44,026 bases of DNA from Chara braunii (GCA_003427395.1 BFEA01000261.1:62853-106878); one strand, 5' to 3'; counted from the stretch's first letter, positions 1-11,577 are shown. Program-made: numbers and translations. The notes: generated by a model from the letters alone, not told the origin.

Positions 1-1003
1 GGAGAGGGGGGTGTTGTTCTCCAGATGCTGTAGAATTGCAAGTGCACATCCGCATACTATTCCTGACTGACCAGCCAGAGCGAGTGGGATTCTGCAACTC
101 GGTGATAGTAACAGGTAATATAACCCAGCCAGTGCACCCTACTGCCATATCCCACAGCGTCCATGAACTATCCACAAAGGTAACAGCACTGAAATGACCC
201 AGGCGATGCAGGATGTATGCATGAATATAAAGGTCAGGCATATAATCCTGTGGAGCGGGCTGAGTTGCAATTGTCTTCCCATGAATGCCATAGATAGCAC
301 TTCTATATTCATGCCACTGCAGTACTGTCATCCTCTGGCCAGACAGCACAGTTCCCCTCTACTATCCAGCAGACAATGTCTCCAAAATCAGAAACAGTAT
401 AGGGGCTGCAATTGTAAGCTAGGAGACACACATTGATGCATAGTACACGCAGTGGCCTCACTGTAGCAAGGAGATCATTTGATTCTGCAGATTGCATGGC
501 AGAGGGAGATTCATACCGGTATAAATTGATTAGAGGGTGGATCATTGTCATTTGGAGCACGGTAGGAATCGGGGCGAAGTGGAGTAGAAGTGGGGGGGGC
601 AGGGGCAAGAAGCAGAAACAGATCAGCCACACTCGTACTCAGAGTGGCTGCTAGCTGTGCAAACAGTGCACAGGTGACTACACCTCATCTGATGCACAGA
701 GAGGCCTGCATCACTATAAAAATTATTGCCACATTGTGGACAGCGGACTCGGTATGAGCTGTTTCTGGTTCACGCGTATTGGGAATGATGGTGTCGTTCC
801 ATATGGTTGTGTGCATGGCGGCAGAGTAGTTCTCTATCTCCCCCCGAGGGCGAGGAGATCATGCTGTTCATGTACAAACAAGGTCACTGTCTGGAAGGCG
901 GTTATGGAGATGGGGAGCCACCATAGAGGCATCTGTGACGGCCGATTTGACCATGAATGTGTTGCTGAGGAGGAAAGAGGAAAGAGGAAGGAGAGGAGGA
1001 AGA
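1..1003. other. 5' flank, no gene recognised
   Basis: No coding region is convincing here. The open frames are short, lack family motifs and overlap on both strands. The last 50 bases (about 962-1016) are a GAGGAA-type purine tract, and LINE-1 inserted at its end. I see no RNA gene or terminal repeat. Confidence 0.5.
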
Positions 1004-1020
1004 GGAAGGAGAGACAGTAG
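1004..1020 (+). repeat. Left target-site duplication of LINE-1
   Basis: The 17 bases GGAAGGAGAGACAGTAG are repeated exactly at 9577-9593, directly after the poly(A)-rich tail of LINE-1. This is the signature of target-primed reverse transcription, and it fixes the 5' end of the element at 1021. Confidence 0.9.
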
Positions 1021-1197
1021 ACGCTTTCGGTCGAGGCTACACACGGGAAGCCTAGGTAAGACGAGGGGAGAAGGGCTTGCATCCGAGCAGTGGAGAAATG
1101 TGAACTATCGAGGTCAAAGAAGAGGGAGAAGGGGGGAGAAGGGTAAAGGAGGGGAGGGAAGGTAGGCAGCAGTGAATGAAAGGGGAGAAGCTGGAGG

Positions 1198-1560
1198 GCC
1201 TTCATCAGAGAGAACAGCATTGCATTTGTTGTCTTTTTATCGTAAGGGGAGTCTATCATCTTCGAGCCATAGTAATCACCGAGACTAGAGGTAAGCCAAT
1301 GTTTTTTCCGTGAGAGGAGGGCTTCGTCATTGTGAAGTGCATCACATTCGACCCTTTTTATCGTAAGTGGGGAGGATCATTATCTTCAGCCGTAGTAATT
1401 TTCTTCGAGCCATAGTAATCACCGGGAATAGAGGTAAGTCAATTTTACCTTATTCTGTAGAAGGAGGGCTTCGTCAGCGAGAATCGCATTGCATTCGACT
1501 CAATTTTCGTCGTAAGGGGAGAGTCTCATCAACGACGGCAGAAGTAATTATCTGGAAGGA
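1198..1560 (+). repeat. Tandem repeats in the LINE-1 5' leader, about 123-147 bp
   Basis: Three head-to-tail copies begin near 1198, 1321 and 1468. Shared blocks are CTTC(A/G)TCA followed by a GCATTGCATT-like stretch, then TCGTAAG(G/T)GGAG, then a GCC(A/G)TAGTAAT block. Copies 1 and 2 also share CATAGTAATCACCG followed by an AGAGGTAAG stretch. Copy 3 is shorter. The position just inside the 5' end recalls the promoter monomers of some mammalian L1s; that role is inference only. Confidence 0.75.
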
Positions 1561-1762
1561 GATACATGTGGTGAAGGGAGTCAGATACTGGTCGCAGGGG
1601 TTAAGGTGGGTACTGAGGGTGACGTGGCACAAAGGGAGGGGCGAGGCGATGTGGAAAGAAGAAAAATGAGGTGGTGTCGGGGCATAGCAACGGGAAGTTG
1701 GGATGAGAGCCGTATAAGTGAGGAGAAGAGAGGAAGAGGACGTGGGTGGGAGGCGTGAGGAA

Positions 1763-2002
1763 GGAGTGAGTCACGGAGAAGGAAGAGAGGGGAAGGGAGA
1801 GCGAGCAGGGTCTAGGAGAGGCAGGGGTAAGGTAGAGGAGGGAGGGGAGGCAATAGGCAAGAGGTAAGAAGAGAAGGGGTGAGTAGGGAGTGAGACACAG
1901 TAAAGGAAGGAAGGGGGAGGGAGTGAGAGCAGGATCCGGGAGAGGGAGGGGTAAGCAAGAAGAGGGAGGGAAGGCAAGTGGCAAGAATTAAGAAAGGAAG
2001 CT
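1763..2002 (+). repeat. Two 124-bp purine-rich tandem units before LINE-1 ORF1
   Basis: GGAGTGAG starts at 1763 and again at 1887. The two copies run in parallel through a GGGAGAG-rich stretch, GCAGG(G/A)TC and a GGAGGCAA-type end, reaching the ORF1 start at 2003. The period, 124 bp, is close to the spacing of the upstream array, but the unit sequence differs. Confidence 0.75.
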
Positions 2003-4874
2003 ATGACGTCATCATACGCAGAGGCAGCAAAGAGAGCCATGAATGAGAAAGGAAAAATGGCTTTTAATCAAGGTCAGGGTACGGAGGATAGGACTCCTTC
2101 ATCTCAGTCCACGTCACAGACAGAAACCAAGGCGGGAATGGGCACGGTCAAGGAGCGTTCGTTGGGTCAAAGGGCAATGGAATTTTTGTTGGAAAAGACA
2201 AAAAATTACGGCAAAAATCAAAGTTACCAAGGAGGTGATTAAGGGAGAAGGAGGAAAAGAGGAAGAAGTGGATGTTTGGGAATATCCAGAGGAGGATATT
2301 CAGTCGCTCAATGAATTATATGAAAAGCATGCAGTCATCTTTAACTTTTCAGGAAGAAGCAGGGTGCTCTCGATGAATGAGAAACGCAGATGGGTGATGG
2401 ACAGACTCCGAGCAATGGAAAGTATACAAGGTAGGGAACCGGAGGTGTCGTATCACAAGAGGGGAAGATTCTCAGTGATGATTGTTTGTGTAGATCATAC
2501 TTATGCACAATACTTGCTATCTATTGGCTCCCTCAAATGTAAGGGGGCAGTGGTGACCATTCAATCTTGGAAGCCACCACGTCCTCCACAAGCGGAAGCA
2601 TCAAGGCACAGACAGTCGATGATGCGGAATCACTTTTGGGTGCAGTTTGATAATCTGTCAGAAGGAATGCACATTTTTGTAGAAAAGAGACTCACTGAGG
2701 AATTTCCCAACAACCCAATTACCGATTGGCTCCCAGCTAATCCAGACTTTCTAGCCCCAAATCATGATTCGCGGGTGGCATGTTTGGAGGTCAAGTCAGG
2801 TGCTCCCCCAAAATTCCCGGACCAATGGATTTTCAAGAAGGGAGGTCAGAGAATCACTATATTCGTGTCAACAAAGACGAACCCCTTCTGCTCGCAGGGG
2901 GGGGTAGGTAATAAGCAAGCACCACTGCGCCAGTCAATGCTGGAGGAATGTTTCTAAGCCAGGTGTATGGTACATCAACTCAGCACAGTACAGAGGGTGG
3001 ATCTTTGACGATAATTTGGAATCTCCAAGGTGGGTGTGGGTACTAAAAAGGGAACCTACAGTCAAACCAAACATATACCCACCGTACGACAGCAGGTGGA
3101 GGCAGACAGGGGCAAGAAGGATGGAGGAGAAGGAGACTGGGTATCTGAACAAGCCAATGTTGGAAGAGTCAATGATCCTGGATGATCAACAAAGGCTACT
3201 CGTCATGGATGAGTTACATGCGATTGGGAAAAATGCAGAACAGGCTTTCCTCGAAAACTTGGCGGCCAGGCAACAGCAGGAAAATTAGGTGTGGAAACAG
3301 GTACAGGAGCGAAGTTCCAGCAATCAGAATATGAAGGAAGAACAGGGTGATAACATGGAATGTGGGGAGGAGGAGGGGAGCCTCGAAAGCGGATCTAGTC
3401 AGTCATTGAAAAGGAAGGAATTATCTGAAGATGGAAACGGTTCGGATCAGCATGAACAGGGCACGCACCGGGGCAAAAGATTGCAGAAAAGCAGGGAGGA
3501 TGATCAGACGGAGGGCAGTCGAACAACGGGTACGAAGGAGGATTCAGCGCAGGAAAAAAGGGTAAGTACTCAGCAAACACCATCGTTGGGTAGCGGGCAA
3601 GAAACGGACTCCAGTGATTAATCTGGGGGAGTGTCGCAAAGGGGGTTTCCACGGAGGGAGGGGAGGATAGAAGGAAGTACATGCGAAATGTGGAAAACAT
3701 GACGGCGTAAGAAATTAGACAGGTGGAGGAAGATCAGCGTGACCGTTTTGAAGATAGGGATCCAGAGGACTCATCAGAAGAGGATAAAATGGAGGAGGAG
3801 GTCATGACACTTTAGCAGTGGAAGCAGGAGGTGGAACAACTAGAATGGGGGCGAGCAGTAGAATGTGAAATCAGACTGGCTCACCACAAACATCTCAGGA
3901 ATTTGAAGCAGGCAATGCAAGTAAGCGAGGATATTACTTTAGAGAATCGGTTTCAGCTGTTGAAAAGGGAGGGGGAGATAAATGAATTTTATGCGGCACA
4001 GTATGCAAGGAAAGCGCGTACGGTAAAAAATGACATCCATATCCAACACGACGAATACGCTAAAAGCTTTCAATGGCCCAAGACCTATCAGACCAAAGGC
4101 AGCAAAGAGAGTAATAGGAAACAGAAAGCACAGGCAGAGGAGGAGCAAGAAAGCAAGCCGGAACAGACTACGGACTCGCAGGATCAACTGATGAAGGAAG
4201 CAAGCCAGCAACAAGAAGGAGATGAGCAACAAGAGAAGGAGGATCTGCAAAGGCAACCAGCGTTTCTGGAGGCTCAAGTGAATGCATTGAGGGATGAGAA
4301 CAGGGAGTTGGAGGAGGATACTATAAATCTGCTAAAAACAGCAAAAGGCAAACTAAAAGACATTGATGCAGCTGCAAAATTGGGGGCAAAGAATGGAGCT
4401 AAGGGAAGGGTAATTCTTTCTTGTCGTTGGAATGGAAAACATTCCGATTGGGAGGTGGCAATTCATCGTTCTCTCCAATTGATCATAGCCCCGAAAAATG
4501 CATGTACAGGGGGAGATCTGAAGGACCTCATAGGGGAAGGTATACCGGCTCGAGCTTACGTTATCAGCGACAGGAGGAAGGAAGTGATAGATGGATCTGA
4601 AGTGGGAGAGAGGGAGGTATTGGAAGACTTTAGACCATTACTTATGCATGTGAAGGATAATGCTATCTTGAGGGAAGGCCTGGTCTGGATGCCATGGCAG
4701 GTAGTGGAAACTATTCCTTATGGTTTGTTAGGGGGAATGGTGTCAGCAGAATGGGTGGCACGCTGTGCTGCGGTGGCAGTCAAGGTGGAAGCTTTTGCAT
4801 GGAAGTCTGATTACCTTGACAAGAGGGTGACTCCGCTTTCAACAGTCATCGGCATAGAGGGAGTGGGATCTTGA
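2003..4874 (+). pseudogene. LINE-1 ORF1 (RNA-binding protein), broken
   Basis: ORF1p of L1 elements binds the element RNA. The start is the ATG at 2003, whose N-terminus parallels that of LINE-3. The frame shifts near 2240. From about 2270 to 2890 lies a DUF4283-like region (FWVQFDNLSEGMH, DFLAPNHDS, WIFKKGG), alignable to LINE-2 and LINE-3. The zinc knuckle expected near 2885-2930 is reduced to NPFC: the second Cys, the His and the last Cys are gone, with a frameshift there. The reading resumes at 3016, has a TAG at 3286-3288, a charged linker to 3621, more breaks, then an open frame 3831-4874. That last part is a Gln/Glu-rich probable coiled coil (about 4130-4370) followed by a conserved C-terminal domain (WEVA..., PYGLLGGMVSAE). 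At about 950 codons it is far longer than typical plant L1 ORF1s. Confidence 0.85.
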
Positions 4875-5003
4875 AGTCCATAACCAATTGAAATATAGAC
4901 CTAGGACGATAGGGGAAAGGTTATGGCGGAGGGAGAGGCAGGGAGGCTGTCGAAGAAGGCAAGGAAGGATCAAGCAGGCTATACTCTCCCGGAGTCAAGT
5001 ATC

Positions 5004-8000
5004 ATGTCGTGGAACGTAAATGGGCACCAGCGGCCAGATCACACTCAGCAGGAGTGGTCATTATACAGAATAGTAGTTCGCCAGCGGTAGGGAAAATAAG
5101 AGTAATTAGCACTGTAGTGGACGAGATAGAGGGAAGATGGGTTAGGGTTAACTTTGAGCTTTATGATGAACCGTATACGTTACTAGGTGTCTATTGTCCA
5201 AATGGGTTACAGCAGAGGTCAGCGTTTGTGGAAATCATACAGGAACAATTGGAAGCAGATCAACATTTAATAATAGTCGGGGATTGGAATGCTGCCCTGG
5301 ACCCTTGCTTGGACAGAATGTCGGCAGCAGGCAGACACTGGGAGGAGGGGTTGGGGGAGGAATCCTTACCGGTGCACATTATGATGACAAACAGAGACCT
5401 AGTGGATCCCTATAGACTGCAATATTCAGAAGAAAGACGGTTCACATATTTAAAAAGGAACCGCAGTCAACACATGTTCGCGTCTAGGATATATTATTTT
5501 CTAACATCTCCTAGCATAATAGGTATGATACAATCGGTAGGCATTGGAGATCTACCCTTTGCGGTAGGATTGGACCATAAACCGATTTTTCTCCATCTCA
5601 TAACGGACAAACAAGTCATAAGGGGGAAGGGCTTTTACAAATTAAATAACTCACTGCTGCGCACTTCGGAAATGAGACAGGCGGTACTGCAAGTATGTCA
5701 GTCACACAATCCGGATACCCAAACATTCCCAGATCTGCTAAACGCACTTTCTAAAGCCTCGGCGGGAGTAGCTAGAAGGTTGGCGGCTAGAAGAATGGAA
5801 AGGGAGCGGGAGCTCAAGCAAGCGATGAAGCTAGCGGAACGCAACATGATAAGTTATCCTGATCAAGAAATGTACGAAAGGGCTTCGGAATTGGCAAGGG
5901 AGGAGTTGGCCGATTGGGAACGTTGGAGACTGAGAGGTCTTCAAATGAGAGCCAGGGTTGGGAAATGGGAGGAGGAAGAGAGAATGACGAAGTTCTTCTT
6001 TCAAAAAATTAAGTCTAGGGGAAGAAACGCTCATATAGATCAACTGGAGGGTCCTTTAGGTCTTACATCGGTCACAGAAGAGATGGTCCAAGTAGCCCAT
6101 AACTTTTACAGTAATCTTTATGCATCAAGGGAGGCTGACCACCCAGAGCATCAGGTTAAAGAGGCACGGTCAAAGTTTTTGAGAGATCTGCAACCTAGGA
6201 TCTCTCCGCGGCAAGCAATAAGGTTGGATGCACCTTTGAGGCTTTGACGCAGGAGGAGTTATGGGAGGCCTTGAAGTCTATGGCTCCAAACAAGACCCCG
6301 GGAAAGGATGGATTGACCAGGGAATTCTGGTTGGAGTCTTGGCCAATCCTAGGAGAAGAATACTTAGCCTATCTGGGGCAAGCATGGTAGGACGAAGGAT
6401 TAGGACAGGATCCGACAACAGGAGTAGTGACGCTATTATACAAGAAAGGGATCCCTTCGGACATCCAGAATTATAGGCCAATTACGTTGCTAACACTCAC
6501 GCATAAGATAGTAGCCAAAGCATTAGTAAACAAACTCACTCCTCTCACAACGAGTTGTTTTCATTTGGACCAGACAGGATTTATACCCGGAAGGTTCATC
6601 TTAGACAATGTCATGACTCTGACTGAGACAGTGAGGTATATAAGAGATAAACGTATTAATGCTGCAATAATGTTCTTCGACTTTGAAAAGGCTATAACCA
6701 GGTCAGCTGGCCCTTTCTGCAGCAATGCATGGAAAAGATGAGGGTAGGTCCGAATTTTAGGAAATGGATAAGGTTTTTATACAACAATGCGCAGGGCCAA
6801 GTGCAAGTTAATGGTCATTTGTCTGCAACCTATAGAATGTTGAGATCAGTTAGGCAAGGTGACCCGTTAGCGGCGCCGATCTTCCTGTTCGTAATGGAGG
6901 CCCGTTGCTTCCTTATTGTGGAAGGATCCTTCAATTTAAAGGTTAGTGGCGGAACCGGACCAACAGGACACTCAGTTCAGCTTCCCACAACCCTTTTGTT
7001 TGCTGATGATCGAACAGTGCTCATTAGGGCATCAGACTCATCATTTCAAGCACTAACAAGGGCAATGGACGCTTTTCAATTGGCGTCAGAAATGAAAATA
7101 AACTGGCAGAAAACGGAGGGTTGGTGGTTGGGTGAGCAAGGGCAAGAAGGGCAACTCCCGGTTGAATGCCCGGAAGGTCTACAATGGACGTCTCCACAGG
7201 CCCCGATTAGATATCTAGGCGTGAAGATTACAGAAGCAGGTACACATCACTCCAAGGCAGCAGATCTAATGTCCAAGATCCTGGGTAAGCTAGGGGCTTG
7301 GTCGAATGTCTACACTTCTATATTCGGGAGGGCACTCATATTAAATGCATCTATCTTTTCTATGATCTGGTATGCAGGGTCAATTTGGACCCTGCCAAAT
7401 ACTACGTTAACATGCTGAGAAGAAGGGCAGCGGCCTACTTATGGACATCTAATGCAATGTCTGTACACTTCATTTCTAAGGTGGCGTGGAAGCATGTTAC
7501 CAGACCGAAGCAGCAGGGAGGACTGGGGCTTTTAGACCCAGATCACCAACTTAAAGCACTCTAGACCAAATGGGTAATTAATTAAGTTGATCGCCCAGCA
7601 TAACTTGCCTTGGACGTCCCTAGCGCTCTATCAGATTAGGAAATTGGCTAAGTATAGAACCCCACCGAATATGTCGGGCCAGTTCTGGGTCATGTGTAGC
7701 ACATGGGCGAAAGGGGTTAGGGAAGTTAATGACAGGGGTGGTAATGAGGAGGTAGTAAGGAAGGCATCATATTGGGGTCAACTAATGAAACTCTGGAAGG
7801 AAATCTTCCCGACAAGGGTCAGTGAGCCTCACACAAGAGAAGAAGTTTTGAGACAGTCATTATTTTGTAACTCAAGTATTAGGGATGCGCAGGGGAAAGC
7901 ACTGACCCTCTTAATTAAAGACACGAAATGGGGTAAGTGGCTAGAGCATGGGGTCTGGCAGGTTAAACACCTGTGGGAAGGCTCGGAAAATAGGTGGAAA

Positions 8001-9212
8001 ACAGCTAAAGAGCTAAGGGGGCAACCAAGGGGTTGTCACAGGCTGTCAGAAAACTTAGAAATAGTCCTAAGAGCCATTCCACAAAGGTGGGGGGATATTC
8101 TGAGAAAGGAATCACAGTGGGGGCTAGGGGACTGGGCCACGTGGGAAGATGACAATGTTCCAGGAGAAGTCTTTAGGATATGGGATCAGGAGGCTGCAAG
8201 GCCGGAATGGCTTCAGGCAGACAAATATACCATCATGCATCAAGGGAGCACCACCTCTTTACTTGAGAAGAACTCCAAAGCGCCTATAACCATTCTCAAA
8301 AGTCAATTGCNTAAGGTAAGAGTAGTTGAGACAGACGAATTCACAGTTTTCTGTCCAACTACTCCGGTGGAAGATTTGGAAGTCGACCCTGGGGAATGGG
8401 CATGGAAGATCAGAAGTGGCACTGCCGGATCAGAAAGGAGAATTAATATTCTGCATTACACCACTCGGATCGGATATAGGTTGAGAAGAAGATCCTTTTC
8501 TCTTACGGCTCAACTATTGAAGCGGTGGGAAAAGAGGGTGGGGATTCCACCGGGACAACTGTCTAAGTTTCCTTGGCTGGCGATTAATGCGGTCCGCTTG
8601 GGAAAAGTCAGACGCATGCAGTGGCTAATAGCCCATGTGGCTCTGCCGGTGAATGAATTGTTAAATGAGAAAAGGAGTCTGACGAGGAGGGACCCAGCGA
8701 ATGCGGTGTGTAGAGTGTGTCAGGGTGGAGTGTCAGAATCAATGCAGCATTGTCTGTTGGAATGTACGGGAGCAGTCATCATTTGGGATGAGGCCAGGAG
8801 TATCTGGGGTCAGATCTCGAAGGTCCCATGGTTAGGTACTAAAATTTCCCTTTTGTTGGGGATCCAAATCCCGAGGCAGTGGCTGTCGTTCGAGAAGCTT
8901 ATGTTCCAGTTGATACATCAATATAGCCTGTGGACTATTTGGAAGAAGAGATGCCAAATTACTATTGGCGGAAGTACAATGCACATACAGGAGGCAAGGG
9001 AGATATTCTTGACATTACTTGAAACAGACTTACGTGCGCAATGGAAGAGGGTCAGGGCCCAAATTCTGCAAAATCCGGGGCAGGAGGAGGAAATTAGAAA
9101 GAAATTCAATACCAAGGTCCTGGGGCAAGGAGCGGTTGCAACCATGCAGGGAACTAACCNTGTATTTAAATGGAGAAGGGGGGTTGAAAGGCAGTCAATA
9201 GAAGGGGTTTAA
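5004..9212 (+). pseudogene. LINE-1 ORF2 (endonuclease, reverse transcriptase), broken
   Basis: ORF2p nicks target DNA and reverse-transcribes the RNA. APE-type endonuclease: SWNVNG at 5007-5024, then an abrupt jump to SAGVVII at 5045 (about 185 bp missing against LINE-3), GDWNA near 5279, SRIYYFL where SRIDYFL is expected (catalytic Asp to Tyr, about 5490), and GLDHKP near 5570. RT: TPGKDGLTREFW, LLYKKG, NYRPITLL, QTGFIPGRFILDN, FFDFEKA (one extra base shifts the frame directly after it, near 6692), VRQGDPLAAPIF and FADD near 7000. A TAG sits at 6388-6390. More frameshifts occur near 6240 and 7400, and a stop at 7561. The C-terminal part (7587-9212) is open and has a zf-RVT-like C-X2-C ... 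H-X4-C (about 8707-8766). No RNase H is visible. Confidence 0.9.
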
Positions 9213-9546
9213 GGTTTAAAAGGTTGTTTGTTTTTTTAAAAAAGGGGATTAAGTTAGCTGGAAACGGCTTAAGGGTTTAGGGTTCTAGAATTCTGTAAGA
9301 AGGGCTTACGCTGTTAGAGGGTCAATAGGAGTTTTTGTCTGTAACGTTGGAAAGATAGTGGAGTAGTTCTTTCTTGTTGATAGGGATAGATCTGGCAGAT
9401 CTGGGATTTGATCTGACAGGGAAGAATGAAACATGGCAAGCTGACAGTCAATCCTCCAGAGGTCTGGAGTCATCAATGTTGTTCTGGGGTCCTTCGGCCA
9501 GACGGAAGGAAGCGTGTGTTGTTCATAATGTAAAGTTCATTCTGAA
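9213..9546 (+). other. LINE-1 3' UTR with telomere-like run and two hairpins
   Basis: AGGGTTTAGGG lies at 9272-9282. CTGACAGTCAATC at 9441 begins a block shared with the other LINE 3' ends. Hairpin A is CTCCAG...CTGGAG (9454-9469). Hairpin B is CCTTCG...CGGAAGG (9491-9509). The shared block stops about 40 bp after hairpin B and runs straight into the A-rich tail, so the last 3' module present in LINE-2, LINE-3 and the minus-strand copies is absent. Confidence 0.75.
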
Positions 9547-9576
9547 GAAAAGAAAAAAAAAAAGAAAAAAAAAAAA

Positions 9577-9593
9577 GGAAGGAGAGACAGTAG
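9577..9593 (+). repeat. Right target-site duplication of LINE-1
   Basis: Exact copy of the 17 bases at 1004-1020, following the A-rich tail. Confidence 0.9.
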
Positions 9594-10930
9594 GCCTGGA
9601 GAATGTAATGTAGTAGAAGATGCCGGTGACAAGCTGGTGGTGGCAGGGAATAAGCTAGGGGAGAATAAGGGAAGACAGTGGACGGTAAATGATTAGCCCT
9701 GCACTTAGCTCGACTACTCAGATCTCTTTCTTGTGGGTCAGCCGTAGGGTTGGGTTGCACTCGCTCTTCAGTCTGTGGCGGCATATTTTCAGCAGCAGCC
9801 GCAATGGTAGGGTGAATGAGAAAGTTGCTATCTTTGATATGTTTGCTGAGATTTCGGAGTCTAAGTTTCCAGTGATTTTCTGATTCTATGTGTCCTTCTG
9901 ATGATGTATGTGAGTCTGTGTGCTGGTTAAGTCGAAGTCTGTGTTCCTTGCTGTGTTTCTGTGCCCGGGCAGGTGTAGGGTAGCGGATAGATGTAGTTAC
10001 AGGAGCATAGCTGACATTTACCTCCGGAGGGCTTACCAGGAATTATAGGAATGCCAGGAGCAGAAGGAGAACTTGCTAGGGACGGATAGGGATAGCGCCT
10101 CGGAAAGACCCTGGATTCGGTAGGGTAGCAAGCACGTAATGATGGCGGCAGGGCTGGATCCGGTCATTTTTAGGTTTAGATACATGATCTGTAGGTAGGA
10201 TGTTCCCGCCGAAAAGACAGGGAACTGGTAGGCCCAACTGCACCGGTGGAGGCTGAGAGCCCCCAGGTAGAGGGTCTGAAGGTCATGAGGCAAAGTGTAT
10301 ATCATGCTATGTAATCAGTAGTCCGGGTCATTCATCCGGCAGACGTGCTGCTGTTCCCCAAGAGGGGGAAGAGATGGAGATCCTGGGTAAGCAAGGAGTT
10401 GACGGTGATGAAGGAGAGATCCATGGATATGGACGAGGAGAGCTTTCTAAGGAGCAAGTAGTAGTTGATGCCCACAGTGGGTATGAAGATAGGACATAGG
10501 CGAGAGAAGAAAGGAGGGAACCCAGAGAAGGGCTTACCTTTGGCTATGGTGGACCTTCATCTTCACCTACCCTGGAAGTTGGGCCACCTGAAGGCCCCTG
10601 TTGAGGTGCCTGCTGGACTCAGACTCATCTGTGAAGCACACATGGCGGTACGAGGTGGGATAAACACAGTAGTAGTTCTGTTGTCCTCTGCACATCTCTG
10701 GATGAAAGGGATGCTTCGCCATAGCCATTAGTGCTCCTAGGAGGTGAGAGAAGAGGGAGGGAGGGCCAAAACAGATATCTTTCTACAGCGGAAGAAAGGG
10801 AATCTTTCGGACAATGATTCTTGTTCATTCATTCATTCGTTGTAATTACTTTTTATCACAAAGACGAGGACGAGGAATGATGTGAGGATTGATGAAGAAG
10901 GTGGAGAGAAAAGGGGAGGAGACATTGATC
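9594..10930. other. Host intergenic or intronic DNA, nothing recognised
   Basis: Mixed-composition sequence with short overlapping open frames and no family motif. I looked on the minus strand for further desaturase exons (HHxxHH-type boxes) downstream of the exon at 11578-11717 and found none. Confidence 0.4.
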
Positions 10931-10932
10931 TG

Positions 10933-10975
10933 TCTTCTTCTTCTTCTTCTTCTTCTTCTTCTTCTTCTTCTTCTT
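10933..10975 (+). repeat. (CTT)n microsatellite
   Basis: About 14 uninterrupted CTT units. Read on the minus strand it gives Lys- or Glu-rich open frames that are artefacts. Confidence 0.95.
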
Positions 10976-11220
10976 TCTTTTGTTTCATTCCACTTTGAAT
11001 TGCAAAGAGCAGGATCATAACAAAAGACATTCATGACTTAACATTCATTTCCGGGACAGACTGTCTACACCCCTTCTCTTCATCTCCATCACACTCGAAT
11101 TCTTGATCTGGTTTTCATCCTTGTCATGGTTTCCTTCCCTCGTCTTTTCTCCACCTTCCCGCCACCCCTACAATGTGCTCCTCACAAACAACCCTCACCA
11201 CACGACGCTAAACACAAAGA

Positions 11221-11239
11221 TAACCCTAAACCCTAAACC
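11221..11239 (-). repeat. Interstitial telomere-like repeat
   Basis: TAACCCTAAACCCTAAACC: two and a half plant-type units (TTTAGGG on the minus strand), followed by degenerate TAAACCCC-like copies to about 11271. No LINE sequence is recognisable beside it, unlike the other telomere-like runs in this window. Confidence 0.7.
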
Positions 11240-11577
11240 TCAAAGTTAACCCCGAATCTAAACCCCTATGCTCACTCCAAGCTGTACTGTCTTCTTCCTT
11301 GAATAGCACACCACCTAGCTGCCCAAATACATTGAGTCAAGAGCCTGGTTCAACTGATGCCATTGTAACAATTGTTCAAAGCATTCAGCGCAGATTTGCG
11401 GGACACCACAAAACTGCACTTGAACAGCTTCAATGCTCAAGAATCATTGAATCAACCAATTTGCAGAAAAGAAAACTTTTTGCTCTGGAATCTGGATTCC
11501 TCCCAGTCTACCTAAACCCCAGCCTATTCTTCTTCTCCACCTCCCTTTTCTCCCTCCTTGGGCTGATGATCGCTCAC

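Larger units (their letters stand above)
1021..9576 (+). mobile_element. LINE-1: full-length L1-type non-LTR retrotransposon, inactive
   Basis: An 8.55-kb insertion between exact 17-bp target-site duplications. Order: 5' leader with tandem repeats (1021-2002), ORF1 (2003-4874), short spacer, ORF2 with endonuclease, reverse transcriptase and C-terminal zinc finger (about 5004-9212), 3' UTR with a telomere-like run and hairpins, then an A-rich tail (about 9547-9576). Both ORFs contain frameshifts and stops, and the endonuclease has an internal deletion, so the copy is dead. The flanking duplications are still identical, so the insertion may be fairly recent even though the ORFs are decayed; it may have been mobilised in trans. 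Two ambiguous bases (8311 and 9160) lie inside it. Confidence 0.93.

Noticed and set aside
834-1259. Minus-strand frame with MPLWWLP as a further desaturase exon
   Set aside because: No HxxHH box or splice context; the similarity is limited to a few residues, and the frame crosses the LINE-1 insertion boundary at 1021.
11221-11271. True chromosome end
   Set aside because: Only a few units, degenerate and embedded in normal sequence on both sides; an interstitial telomere-like repeat.
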